A stretch of DNA of 64,000 nt from Anastrepha obliqua (GCF_027943255.1 NC_072893.1:65256001-65320000), one strand, 5' to 3'. Shown: positions 34,360 through 45,895, numbered from the stretch's first letter. The notes: generated from the sequence alone by a model not told the origin. Numbers and translations are program-made.

Positions 34360-34497
34360 ATTGACCACGTTATACTTTGTATATTGCCTCCAGTTACTTT
34401 CCTCCGGGTGACGCCGCGCACTGAGTTGCAAATTGCTCACACTGGGCACGGTCCGTGTTGATGCTTTTTTCTGTGCCCAACCTTTTGTTTTTGCCAT
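34360..34497 (-). other. possible upstream exon or uORF of paralogue 1
   Basis: The minus strand has ATG in good context (atcATGG) opening 46 codons (MAKTKGWAQKKAS to KYNVVN) that end exactly at a strong donor AAT|gtaagt, phase 0. The next exon as modelled (start 34234) needs phase 1 from the only acceptor available (gtggag|GC), so the two do not join cleanly. It may be a 5' UTR exon with its own uORF, the start of an alternative transcript, or coding through the weaker donor AA|gtaact. Confidence 0.4.
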
Positions 34498-34787
34498 GAT
34501 AAATTCTGATAAAGTCTGCTACCAATTGTGATAAGATAACGATTGTTTAACTCATGTGAGAGAGCATAAAGGCAAGGAAGAATTGCTCACCGGAATGGCC
34601 AGCTGGGAAAACTAAGCTACCGAAGCATTTAAGAATTTTTTGATGTTGTATTCTTTTTTATAATATTTTTTTTTTTTATGGCAGAGCTGTTAATATACAT
34701 GCATATACATACATACATTCTGTCAAAAAAGTACCGAGAATTGATCATTTATAAAGTCAGCTTAAAGGGATTATATATGTATATATA

Positions 34788-35357
34788 GGGTGATCAATTA
34801 AGAGGAGTTTTTTTCATTTGCGTTTTTTTACAGATCGCGCGCGAGTTGTGGCAAACTGTCATCGTGGATTTGTTGAACAGCGTTTGGCATTTCATCATGG
34901 AAAGACTCACACCGCAACAACGTCTACAAATTGTTCAACTGTATTATGAAAATCAGCGTTTGAAGAATATATTTTGTTCAGCGATGAGGCGCATTTCTGG
35001 CTCAATGGTTACGTCAATAAGCAAAATTGCCGTATTTGGGATGAAGAGCAACCAGAACAGGTTCAAGAGCTACCTTTACACCCAGAGAAAACAACGGCTG
35101 ATAAACCAGCTACGATTGAAGCTCTGGAAGCCAACATTACGCGTGTTATTCACGAAATGCTCGAACGAGTGATTGAAAATTGGACCTTCAGAATGGACCA
35201 CCTTAAGCGTAGTTGCGGCCAACATTTGAATGAAGTCATATTCAAAAAGTAAATGTCAAAGAATGTCCTTTCAAATGATAAATAAAGGTTTTGAACATAA
35301 TTTACATTTTTGTTTTTTTTTTAACTATTGAAAAAAGCACCTCATGATTGATCACCC
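34788..35357 (+). mobile_element. Tc1/mariner-type deletion derivative (570 bp)
   Basis: The ends GGGTGATCAATTAAGAGGAG and (right) CTCATGATTGATCACCC are inverted and flanked by TA. Inside, MERLTPQQRLQIVQLYYENQ (N-terminus, 34897 on) is fused by deletion to LFSDEAHFWLNGYVNKQNCR (first catalytic D block). A second deletion joins this to PATIEALEANITRVIHEML and a C-terminus with CGQHLNEVIFKK. The terminal structure is intact but the enzyme is not, so it could only be mobilised in trans. Confidence 0.85.
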
Positions 35358-35361
35358 TATA

Positions 35362-35450
35362 TAATTGACGCTACCCCCTTTTTGGGCCCTACAGTTTCAA
35401 GCCGACTCCGAACGGCAGGTGTTTTTTATGAGAAACTTTTTCATGGCAGG
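35362..35450 (-). repeat. SINE fragment, internally deleted
   Basis: It begins ATAATTGACGCTACCCCCTT and jumps directly to CTACAGTTTCAAGCCGACTC, missing the intervening 60-70 bp of the body. It ends at TTTCATGGCAGGAC with no tRNA head. It directly abuts the TIR element ending at 35357. Confidence 0.6.
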
Positions 35451-35739
35451 ACTAAAAAAATGTAATAGGGAAACCAAAGCGAATCTATTGAACGTGGTAC
35501 CGGTAGACCAACTGATTTATCATTATCATGCAAGTCCAAGAGGTGTACATTCGGATCTCAGCATGAAATGAAATGAGGAAAAGTTGTATGATTTCAGCTC
35601 CAGCTTCATGTCGGTTATGTACCATTAGTTTGTCCTTTTCTTTCTACTCTCTTTTGTCGTGACATTTCTAATATACAAAACGTATTTTGAATGCACCCTG
35701 AGAGAAACGAAGAACATTATCTGAAAGTAATACGGCAGC
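35451..35739. other. spacer, no feature recognised
   Basis: Short stretch without a supportable gene or element. Confidence 0.3.
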
Positions 35740-36200
35740 GAATAAAGATCCAGCAGCTTTTTTAGCTGGATCATGTCGTCTGATTAAATACAAACATTCC
35801 GACTCAGCTGGTGGTAGTAGAGGAAGGACTACCTGCGTTGGAAAGATCAGGTGGAGAAGGATTTGGCTTCACTTGGTATGTCCAACTGATACCGGTTAGC
35901 ACAACTAAGAAAAACTTTATTAATCATGGCCAAAATCGCTTAAGAGGTAGTCCCGCCAATCAAGAAGAAGGCAAAGATACGGCAATTAAAAGAACAAATA
36001 CATCGGAAATCACTAGAAAAACCCTCAGAGGTTTTGCAGCCCAATAACGCACCAACTCACAACGCTATCATTGTGCAGTAGGTTCCAGTGAAAAACTTGA
36101 TAAACATCATTGGAAAATTATTATATCCAGCTGAATCGCCGGCTCACTCTTTTCTCGGTACAAAACACATATTATCACTTCAAGTCATCTACTTTCAGTC
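35740..36200 (+). pseudogene. LINE tail joined to mariner scrap
   Basis: At 35810-35960 the plus strand encodes LRWKDQVEKDLASLGMSN, a common LINE C-terminal motif. At 36010-36170 it encodes NNAPTHNAIIVQ followed by LLYPAESPAHSFL, a decayed version of the middle and third catalytic blocks of a mariner-type transposase. These are two different dead elements side by side. Confidence 0.5.
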
Positions 36201-36609
36201 AATAAAATACTTAAAAGAGAACCGGAGTCGATTCCGGAAAATGCATTTGTCTTGCTAATTGGATTAGATGGGCATGAAATCTCATTAAGGACATGGTATC
36301 TTCTGAATCCTCATAGTATCTTATCCGGCGCTTTTAAGAAATCTAAGATGATATTGGACTGAGCCGAGCGTATGAATCTGTCTTCCGCCGTACCAGAGCA
36401 AGATGTTTACTTCTTCCTCTTTATATGGCATTACATTTGAGGAGCAAATGTGATGATGCTTGTGGAGACGAGTCACAGAGTCATTAAGAGTTGTTAGACC
36501 AAACCCGGAGCTTGTGCAGATGACTTCGCAGATTGCAGTGGCCAATAAGAATGGCTGTGAGTACTCACAATTTGTTCTTAGAAGTCATTCGTTGTTCGTT
36601 TTAAGCTTA

Positions 36610-37580
36610 TAATAGCGCTAGTGCGCAAACGTGCAAAGTCGCGAGATCTTTCTGACCACGGGTAGATCGGAGGCGCTCGAGGGAACTTCTAAAGCTAACA
36701 AAGCCGCAGCTCTCGAATTTGGTATTCTTATTGGACATTTTCTGTTAGGTGTTCATGCGGTGAGACTTGGGATTGCTGCAAGTACTTTCTGCAGAAGGTG
36801 TAAGGAGGACAATCATGAGGAAATCATCTCAGCAACTTCTTCTTCTCAGCTGCCCTGCCCTCGTCGGGTAAAGATTTATATATCTGGGCTCTTATTTTTT
36901 CGCTACACCTGCTGATGTTACGGATTTAAATATCACACACCTGGGGAAATTCATCAGTATCTCGAAGCGGTTAATACGAATGTAAATAGACACTGTTGAT
37001 CGTGATCCACTAATCCAAGGCCTCTTATTCCTTTTTCCATCTGACTGGTTTTTTTCACTTCCACTTTCCCCCCTGCATGGTACCACAACGGATAATTTTT
37101 TTTTATATTTGTGCAAGTACGCCCCTCGCACCCAGCCATTTATCCTAACCTAACTTAACATTATAATTCTCTCCCAATAAGGGCTTTGCGTTGTTCGTTT
37201 TAAGATTATTATACTCTCCCATAAAGAACTTTGCTTAGCGCAATTCCACAGCTTTCCTCCATTGATTTGCCAGATTGAATCCCATAACTGTGATCTCCTC
37301 TTCTGTACTCTTTTTTAATGCTATTTGTGCTTACCACCACCCAGAAAGGCTCAGATTCCATTAGTCTTGAGATCATAGCCTATGTATCGTGTCCATTAGC
37401 TACCTCATTAACGAATTTGCCCAATATAATCTGAATGAAATTGCGCGCCTCTAACCATTTGCTTAGCCTTCAGTGTATCGTCATTGTCGCTTTTAATGGA
37501 AAACCGCTCTTGTCTCTGCAAAATTACCTCCATACACAGACTGATGGCATACACTTCCGCTTGGAAGATGTTGCATTATT
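36610..37580. pseudogene. decayed non-LTR retrotransposon pieces
   Basis: The plus strand 36631-36915 has LTTGRSEALEGTSKANKAAA and FCRRCKEDNHEE, a cysteine cluster as in the C-terminal zinc-knuckle tail of LINE ORF2. The minus strand 37570-37300 has a degraded RNase H-like reading (QAEVYAISLCME-type) with many stops. The opposite orientations indicate two separate fragments. Confidence 0.4.
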
Positions 37581-37919
37581 CGTTAGCATTATTTAATTTA
37601 TTTTTTTCGAAGGGGACCTGCTTTGAAGGCGATGGAATAAATTTGAGTGAATAATAAATTTCTTATGTTCGATTGACAAATTTCCGGTACTTTTTTGACA
37701 AAGGGTATATGTATACATATATGTGTACATGTGAAAGTGTGTACCTTTGAGCATTTTTCCAAAGTTTAACCGACCACTTATATCAATCAAAGTGAAAATG
37801 TACTCACTTATCAGACGCGGTTTCAGGGGATTACCCTGCAATTATAACTCATTTGTGCAATTTGATAGCAGATTAAGTCGTAACGCCTCTATAGAATTTT
37901 CAAAATCCCAATTTTTCGA

Positions 37920-38131
37920 GTCATCCAAGGCGCTGGGTGCTAGTATCGCCGAACTTCATTGAGCAATTTTTTATGAATTAGATTTTTAGCCTCATGTTTT
38001 AGAAAGTTCAAAGCATCTTTTGGGTCTATAAAAGATGCTTTGAACTTTCTCAAACATGGGGCTAAAAATCTAATTCATAAAAAATTGCTCAATGAAGTTC
38101 GGCGATACTAGCACCCGGCGCCTTGGATGAC
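37920..38131. repeat. near-perfect hairpin: two 102-bp arms, 8-nt loop
   Basis: The left arm 37920-38021 and right arm 38030-38131 are reverse complements with about three mismatches; the loop is GGGTCTAT. A direct 12-mer TGATAGCAGATT occurs 57 bp left of the hairpin (37863) and again just right of it (38134). It has no coding content and no TIR/TSD of a known element. Confidence 0.9.
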
Positions 38132-38495
38132 TTGATAGCAGATTTCAAAATTGCTTTCAGTTTCAGTAGATCTTTAGTATACAAGTTTCAAAGCGACCTA
38201 TGTAGGAGATTTTCAACACACATACCTCGGGAGATTTGATAAACAACACAAAAATATTTTATGCTAAGTAATAAAATTAACTATAATTAATTTATTATAT
38301 TTATTAGTTGTATTTAATTATATTCGTTTGACTCGCCACAACTAATCGGGTACCATTGGTTTGTGATAAAGCATATCAAGATAAAGAATGTCCGCGTCGG
38401 GTGTACCGTTGAGAAACGAAAATTAAGTATTTAATTGAAAAGCACTGATTTTTTCATTGTAACAAAGATATGATATTGGCAGTTGCCATAGCCGA
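38132..38495. other. spacer, no feature recognised
   Basis: AT-rich, no ORF of note. Confidence 0.35.
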
Positions 38496-40612
38496 ATAGG
38501 TTTTATTTATTTATTTATTGTCTTTGAATGGATACATTCTTACAGACTATATTAAGCTAATGTACAATAGTTTAGTAGTATACTATGAAAAGAACGATTT
38601 AAGATGATTGACTAAGATGCCATACGGCCATGTAAAATCAGCACCAGAAGAATTGAAAAACATATTTAAATCTGCACATGTCCTAGGAATCGGAGCATTC
38701 ACCCCATAGTTGGTTCTCGAGAAGCCAATTTTAAAGGTTTCATACTGTCGGAGCCTCATATTGGGTATATTAAATTGAATTTTACTTAAAAGAGAAGGAC
38801 AATCAATAGATCCAGAAATGATACGAATAATAAATGAGCACGATAGAATAGATCGTCTGCTATCAAGTGGTTTTAAGTCAATTAATAAACATCGAGAGCG
38901 GTACGATGGTACAGGTTCAGAAAAGTTTAAAGATCGGAGCGCAAAACGAAGAAAGACTTTCTGAACTCTCTCAATCCGATTAGACAGACCTATTTGGTAC
39001 GGTCTCCAAATAATAGCGGCATACTCTAATCTTGATCTAACAAAAGCACAATACAATGTTTTGAGAGTGTATGGGTTAGTAAATGCAGAACAATTTCGGC
39101 GTACGAATGCTAGCATCGCATATGATCGTCTTATGACGTGGTTAACATGGCTGGTGAAATTCAGCTTAGAGTCGAAAATAACGCCTAAGTCTTTAATTTC
39201 CTCAACGAATTGCAAAGGTAAGCCAGCAATATTATACGAGGTATGCAAAGTATTGTTTGATTTAGCATATTTTACGTGAAAGCATTTGCTAATATTTAGT
39301 GACAAACGGTTTAAATAGCACCAGTTCCGAACATTGTGCAAGTCAGCTTGCAACTTTTCAGAGTCACTAAGACTGTTAATCACCGCAAATATTTTTAGAT
39401 CATCTGCATACAACAAGTGTTCTGCAAACGAAAAGCAAGAACCAATATCGTTAATAAAAAGTATAAAGAGGAGGGGTCCTAGAATACTTCCCTGTGGGAC
39501 ACCAGAGTATGCAATAAATGCACGGGATGTCGTATTATCAACGGCTACTACGCAGTGCCTGTTGGACAAATATGATTTGATCCACGACAAAAACGTGGAG
39601 TGTATACCCAATGATGCAAGCTTCGACAAGAGTATTCGGTGCGATACTTTGTCAAACGCTTTAGAGAAGTCTGTATAAATTGCATCAACTTGAGATCTGT
39701 TCTGGAAGGCTGAAATGCAGTAATCATTGAAAATAGACAAGTTAGTGACGGTGGAGCGACTTGCAACGAAACCATGCTGGTTGGTAGATATTAGGCCTTT
39801 GACAGCAAAATATAACTTATCATTCACTGTTATCTCAAAAAGTTTTGAGACAGACGAAAGCTTCGAAATCGGTCTGTAGTTGCTAACATCGTTTTTATTT
39901 CCACTCTTAAATATAGGCGTAACGGAAGTAAATTTCCAGTCGTCAACAAAGATACCAGAGGACAACGATTTATTGAATATAATTGTGAGAGGCTCAGCGA
40001 GACACAAGCAATTCTTCAGCAAAATGCCCGAAAGGCCATCCGAGTCAGTTTTCGTTGTAGACTTAAGCTTCATAATACCCTTGACGACGTCAGTAACAGA
40101 TAGGCACAAAGTGCCAAAATTGAGAGGTGAAAAACTATTAGAGGGTAAACTAGAATCGGAGTCTAAGTCGGGTTCAAAATTAGAGCAGAAAAAGTCAGCA
40201 AATAAATTGGCAGATTCTATGGCAGAATTTGCATATTTGCCATTATAAAAAACATTGTTTGGCACCATTGAGCAAGACTTTTTTGATTTGATGAATTGCC
40301 AAAAGGCCTTCGAATCCGAAATAATAATGTTTTCGAAATTCAAGATGTAATTTCTATATAAGAACTTGTTCAAACAGTTAAACTCTTTTAAATGGCATTG
40401 AAATTTTGAGAAGTGCATTGGGTCTCCAGACCTTTTATACAGTTTAGAAAATTTGTTTTTTAGATTCTTTAGATGCCTAAGCCGTTTGGTATGCCAAGGT
40501 GTCTTATATACTTTCTTATGATAAACAGGAATGTGCTTCAGACACAGCTCAGAAACCTTAGTCTTAAAAAAATGAAAACAGGAGGTAACATCATTGTCCT
40601 CCTCCTTTCTTT
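38496..40612 (-). mobile_element. non-LTR retrotransposon with long open RT ORF, 5' truncated
   Basis: The minus-strand ORF 40652-38583 (689 codons, uninterrupted) contains LTIIFNKSLSSGIFVDDWK and VTPIFKSGNKNDVSNYRPIS, the usual LINE fingers/palm entry. IYTDFSKAFDKVSHRILLSK, SGVPQGSILGPLLFILFIND and the YADD active site near residue 414 (LLYADDLKIF) follow, with LGVIFDSKLNF and the thumb region after them. All reverse transcriptase blocks are intact. The endonuclease that should precede is missing. The 3' UTR is short and ends in a TAAA/TTTA-type tract (38496-38515), the tail of the element. The first 13 or so codons come from the neighbouring SINE, so the annotated start is artificial. I place it in the Jockey/CR1 group by block wording only. 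Confidence 0.85.
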
Positions 40613-40845
40613 TGGAGTGCGTAGGTTCCAGACCCCGTGCATGAAACAGCAAAATAACAGAAAATATTTTTTTTTAAAGCTGTCAACCCTTGGCAGACAA
40701 TGGCAAACCATCGAGTCTACCATATTTGTGCCATGAAAAATCTTCTCATATTTAAAAAATATCTGCCATTCGGAGTCGGCTTAAAACTGCAGGTCCCTCC
40801 TTTTGTGGAACAATATCAAGATAGAAGTGTATGCGCCAAGTATTT
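40613..40845 (+). repeat. SINE copy G (plus orientation), A box lost
   Basis: It begins at the B-box region (GTAGGTTCCAGACCCCGTGC) and runs through GACAATGGCAAACC, ATCTGCCATTCGGAGTCGGC and a terminal GTGTATGCGCCAAG. It directly abuts the truncated 5' end of the LINE at 38496-40612. Confidence 0.7.
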
Positions 40846-41384
40846 ATTTTTTTATTATCATATCATGGAGACCCTTTGGTATAGTGTCAGCTGAACTACA
40901 TCAATGGTGCTACATACATATTTTGTATTTCAATTTAATACTCGGTTTTGGATTGTTCACTCAAGCCCTCCCGTTGTAAAAACCTCATAGAAAATAAACC
41001 AACTGCATTAAACTGCATGATCCAACGTCCAATTCATGATAACCATAACTTTTAACCGCTTTTGCAAAACTTTCTCCTTTTCGCTACTAAATTTTTTTAA
41101 ATAATAATGAAATGAGTTTGAGCTTCACTCAATGCAAGTATATACACTTCTATCGATGGCAACTTACGGTCGGAGAAGGTAAGGTAGTCCTAAGAGTAGA
41201 GATACGATTGAAAATCTTGAACTTGACCAATTATACAAATATCTTTTCATCAATTTAAAGACCTTACCCATTCTTATACTAAGTCAAAGCTTACAGAAAA
41301 ATTTGAGTATGGAGTTAAAGGCATCTTATAAAGTGAGCTAACAAATGCAAATACCATGTGTTCCATCAACATGCGAGGGGGCTC
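40846..41384. other. no gene seen
   Basis: AT-rich with a few short ORFs; nothing recognisable. Confidence 0.35.
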
Positions 41385-42525
41385 CATAAGTACCCGTGTT
41401 AGAAATGAAGACACCATTTGTTCAAAAATTTTTTTTATTTTTCAACATAGTCCCCTTTTAGAAAGATACACTTCTCCCAACGCTCCGGTCTTTTTTAACC
41501 TCGCCAAAAAATAAGATTTGTCCAACTCTCCAAAATACGTCTCTGTCTCGGGGAGGACTTCCTCGTTTGAACTAAATTTTATCCCAGTGAGCCATTTATT
41601 TATGTTAGGGAACCAGAAAAACTCGTGCAGTCATGCAGTTTGACGGCGATAACTCCGGATGAATGTGCTGCTGCGTTATCGTGGTGAAATAACACCTTGT
41701 TTTTGACCAAATGCGGCCGTATCTCCTTCAATTTTTTGTAAAAACGATCCAATAACTCACTGTAGTATTGTCCAGGGATCTTCCTTTCCTAAAAAACTCC
41801 ATGAGGATAATGCCGCTAGCATCCCAAATAATTGTCGCCATGACCTTCTCAGCCGATGGGACTGTCCTCGCCTTCTTTGGAGCAGATTCACTGGGAGAAT
41901 TATAAATCCAGAATTTATCAACGGTGACATCTCGACGCAAAAATTTCTTCGGATCTCGCCTAAATTTCTCCAAACACTGCTTCGAAGTTAACAGCCGCAA
42001 CCGCTTGTTGTTGCTTGTAATCAATCGCAATCGTAAAATATTAATTGCCGTTCCGGTCGACACACCTATGGCCTCTCTTACTTCGGGCACTTTCGTTCGT
42101 CAATCAGCGAGAATCCTGTCGTGGACTTTTTGAATGATTTCCTCGGTAACCACGTCTGCCGGGCGTTCTGGTCGCTGCACATCAAAAACGAATGTTCGCC
42201 CACGTTTAAATTTGTTGAACCATTAACTAACTGTGGTCATAGATGGCGAAGCGTCCTCATAGACAGCATCCAACTTTGCTTGCATCTAGTCGCATTTTTC
42301 CCCATCCAAAAAACAAAAAGCGCATTACCGAACGATACTGATCTTTTTCCATCTTAGCAAAAATCACGAAACACGTCTTACTCAAATAGCAGCCAAATGC
42401 AAAATAACCTATCAATCGGTCTAAAATTTGTTTTGCCGTCGTTTGATAGATAGCATCACATGATGCTAAATCAACTTCCCTCAGGAACGTCTTCTTTCAT
42501 CAAACGGGTACTTATTGAGCCGCCC
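41385..42525 (-). mobile_element. mariner, decayed, GGGTACTTA-type ends
   Basis: The left end GGGGCTCCATAAGTACCCGT and right end ACGGGTACTTATTGAGCCGCC are inverted repeats about 1.1 kb apart. The minus-strand frame 42090-41728 has PEVREAIGVSTGTAINIL, CLEKFRRDPKKFLRRDVTVDKFWIY, VMATIIWDASGIILMEFF and LDNTTVSYWIV. Upstream and downstream pieces include WANIRF-type and KCIFLKGDYVEK ends. In the first catalytic block D-E is changed (VTVDKFW), and stops occur elsewhere. Confidence 0.8.
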
Positions 42526-42559
42526 TATAAAACCTCCATACGTGAAAACGGTCCTTAAT

Positions 42560-43330
42560 AAGGGATACAATTGTGGTCAATAGACATAAACGCGGCGCAG
42601 ATTGAGACGTAAGAAGTCGGGTCTATAGCCGGAAGCTGGCTTCAAATATAGTCCACCCAGACATGGCTGAATAGAACTGGTCCACTACATGGACGCCGTT
42701 CTGGGCCCTCCCGAAGTTATGCAGAAAGCAGTACCGGGAAGGGAGTCTCCCCAGGAGAGGAGGATTTAGTGACCCACCACTCAACGCAATAGACGACGGT
42801 CGCTTTAAGTCGCAGGCATATTGAGGTAGGGCCTCACCCAAAAAAATAAAAAAACCCTAATATGACGATCCACTAATCCTTCCATAGTTTTCTAGAAAAA
42901 AGATTTAAGGCTAATCGGTTTGTACGATTTGGGTAGCTCTTGCCCATTTCTGGAATAAATACCACGTTTAACTTACGCCATAATAATGGCATACATTTCC
43001 AGCTAAAAATGTGCCTGAAAATAGCGGCAAGTAAAACCTAAAAATGGCGACAAGGCAATAAACGAGTATTTAGCCCTCTTATTAAGAGAGCTGGAGAGAT
43101 ATGGTCCTTGTCTGGTGCCTTAAAATACTGAATGGACCTAGTGGCCCAGCAAACCTTGTCGGGAGCAAAAATTACTCCGGGCAATCTCCAAGCTGCTTTA
43201 TTTAACACACACCTTTTGTCGTATTGAGCCCAGTCATCTGTTACCGATGCTTCTGATGAACCCGGAAAGTGTACCTGAAGCAAATATTCTAGAGCGTCCT
43301 TCCTGCTTTGGTTCTGTGTATCACTGCATA
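42560..43330 (-). pseudogene. LINE reverse transcriptase N-side fragment
   Basis: Minus-strand frame 43310-43038: LLQVHFPGSSEASVTDDWAQ, KAAWRLPGVIFAPDKVCWAT, SIQYFKAPDKDHISPALLIRG, then, after stops, FSWKCMPLLWRKLNVVFIPE. These are the connecting region and first reverse transcriptase blocks (K-A/S-P-G/D-x-D, then V-F-I-P-K) of a non-LTR element. Active-site blocks are not present. Confidence 0.65.
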
Positions 43331-43732
43331 TAACTAGGGTCAGAAGTTGGAACTTCGGTCTGAAAAATTAACAAACCATTTCTAACCAAAGTGGGCTTCT
43401 AGGCATTGAATTCGTCCGAAATTTTTGCTTGCATGGATTTTTTCTAAGTTATCGTCAGGTAACAGATTAAATTTTATAAGCTCCTTATGTACCCTAGGTC
43501 TGGCCCACTTAGTAATATTAATCAAATGATTTATTGCTAAAGAATATTTCACACTTATCCTTTTATTGTAAATTAATTTTTTTTTTAACATCACTAAAAA
43601 ACTTTGTGGTAATAGTCGTCCTTCATTTTAGTCTTAGAAGGTATATTTTGGCACACGTAAAATGTCCTTCCACATTTCAATGCGTAAATTATAACGGAAA
43701 GTCTTACTGTACAAGCTGTCCATTGAGCCCAA
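43331..43732. other. 3' flank of paralogue 2
   Basis: Spacer between a LINE fragment and the stop codon of the membrane-protein gene. A TTATTGTAAATTAA stretch near 43563 could supply minus-strand termination signals; this is not certain. Confidence 0.3.
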
Positions 43733-45241
43733 CTATTCTCCATAAAATGTGCCCTTTGCTGAACCAATGCTCGGCAGCCGTTCACACACATTTGGCAACT
43801 CCACTTTGTCCTCTGACTCCTTGGGATACTGCTGATACACTCGGTTGCCATCCAACTTCACACTTTTCACATCATCTGGTTGCAGATCGTGGTACAAAAA
43901 AAAGTGGGTATTCCACGGGCCAATTTGCGGCGCTGTCACAGCTTTTTTCCTGTTTATACCCATCAGCTTATTACGCATATCAATGAGGCCACGGGAGCGC
44001 GGCATAAATATCAGTACCAGCCCTATGCTTACTGCAGTCAAAAGTATATTGAATATACCGATTCCCAGTAGTTCGTGCCATGCATCATCGGCCTTCGTCT
44101 CATACTTTAGGACCTCCAATACAAACAGCTCGATTGCGAAGGCCACCGCTAAAGCCAGTTCTGTGTAAAGCAATGGCGTGCATTCGAGAACAAGCTGAAA
44201 AGCCACACTGGAGTATACACCAATACAAATATAATAAAAGCATAAAAAGTAGAAGCAGTTCTTTGTGGAGTTATCGACATAAACACCCAATATCGCAGAG
44301 AGTGCGGTGATTTTGATTACACCAAACATCAGATACACTAGTTTGGGTTTGTAAAGCACCATCAAAATGCAGCCTACCGCACAGCCAAGCGTATAGAGTA
44401 GGCATGGCCCATACAAATATTGAGTACCCATGTAGCCAAAAGTGGAGCTCCAAGCTAGTTGCAGATATGACGAAGAATATATAAGCGCACGCTCAAGCAC
44501 CAAAATCGCCGCGAAACCCACTACCAACCATTGCCGGTTGCGCATCACAAAGAAATCATTCCTGCCCACAAAGAGCGCATAAACCGACTTATTCGGCATG
44601 AACACTAATTTTTCCTCATTCAACAAATTCAACGCCAAATCATAGGACACTTTGTAATCGTACAAACCGAAATATTGCAGTATCTCGTTGATCACCACTC
44701 CGGCCAGCATGCACAACGTGATGCCCATGTAAATCCAACCACAATAAATAGCTTCGAATTCGTTAAATATGCTGAAGCCCACAGTGAAGCCACCGAAGTA
44801 AAGTGTGTTACCGAGAGCCAAGCGCGCAGGTCGAAGACCACCCGAGGAGCTGCGTATGCTGATGTAACTATAGCAGGGGATAAGCGTAGTGCCAATGCCG
44901 ATGAAGCCGAAATAGAAGCAAATATCTGCATGAGAAATAAGCTGTGTACTTGAACAGCTTCAAATTGTACTCATTTATTCCCGTTAGCTACATACCCAAA
45001 TTGTCTGTCAACATGAAGCAAGCGCTGATAACGAAGCATATCAAACCGTAGAAAATTACGTAGAAGTGATCGTAGCTATATTGGCGTTGCATATATTTCC
45101 TCAATGTCAGGCCACCAGCCAAAGCCACAGCTATGATGCCACCGAGCATTGCATACCAATGCGTCCAGAGGTTGTCGTAGACGTAGGCATATTTGCCGTA
45201 GTAGCCGAAAAAACAGCCACTCGCGAATAAGCACAAGTAAA
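43733..45241 (-). CDS. 12-TM MFS-like membrane protein, paralogue 2 (first exon uncertain)
   Basis: Two exons are secure: 45241-44996 and 44925-43733, joined in phase 1 (TTG G|gtatgt, catgcag|AT). They encode 479 residues plus the split first codon. The acceptor at 45241 needs a phase-1 exon upstream. By homology that exon should end GTAG|gt; a candidate ending RRV and GTAG|gtgtga lies at about 45351-45386, but its left border and the start codon are not found. The protein has about twelve hydrophobic segments, NRQW before TM7, LLYTELALAVAFAIE (shared TEL motif) and a C-terminal soluble tail of about 90 residues, longer than in paralogue 1. Identical intron phase and position show tandem duplication; sequence identity is low, so the duplication is old. 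Substrate unknown. Confidence 0.82.
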
Positions 45242-45426
45242 CTGAAATAAGCAGATTTAATCAGATTCTATAGAGAGTCGCCTCTATCAGCTCCTGCGCA
45301 TACCCAAAATGTCTGGAAAGTGGTACATTTTTGCGTACAATAGTTTTCACACCTACTCTTCTCAAAGCTTCCGAACTGATTGATTGCCTTTACTATTTCT
45401 AAATTCTTAAATTGATGACATGCTCA

Positions 45427-45639
45427 TCATTTTTTCTTATGTGTTGAGATAAAAGAACGGAATTTAGCAGACGTTATCTTTGACTCGAGAAAACAGTATA
45501 ATTGGGGAGTGTTACGCGACAGTTCTACTTTGTAAAAACTACGTCTTTTAGTTGATAGAAAGTTAGGTAAAGGAGTAATGAGGTCTGCGGGCCCTTTGTA
45601 CATCTCGCCATTAAAGTAAGCTTTACTGAACGAGTCCAT
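45427..45639 (-). other. short ORF upstream of paralogue 2, significance unknown
   Basis: Seventy codons from MDSFSKAYFNGEMY to STHKKK. It lies where the 5' part of paralogue 2 is expected, but no good donor in the needed phase exists; the best is a weak C|gtaaca after KVELS. It may be a first exon, a uORF or noise. Confidence 0.3.
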
Positions 45640-45794
45640 AACTTAAATTAATTTCACTGCACTTTAAGCCTAACTAAAAATTTTAAAGAGCGCATCAGTT
45701 AAGGCTTAAATAAATGTATTGGCTAGCTGGCTTAGAGATATATTGAGAGAACGAAAATTTATTTATTAACGTGTTAAAGTGAGCTGCAATGGTA

Positions 45795-45895
45795 TAGGTC
45801 CAGGCACCCAAATAAGACTTGTGGAATTACAGGGAACGAGTTAGCTGATAAACTGGCTGATGAAGGGTCTGCACGTAGGTCACCATGTCAAATGA
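45795..45895 (+). pseudogene. RNase H scrap of a LINE
   Basis: The plus strand reads GITGNELADKLADEGSARRS, the last conserved block of the RNase H domain found in Jockey/I-group LINEs. Nothing else of the element remains. Confidence 0.65.

Noticed and set aside
34846..35172. 108-codon ORF overlapping the 570-bp TIR element
   Set aside because: Only its first part is the transposase N-terminus; after the deletion it runs in the wrong frame relative to the catalytic block.
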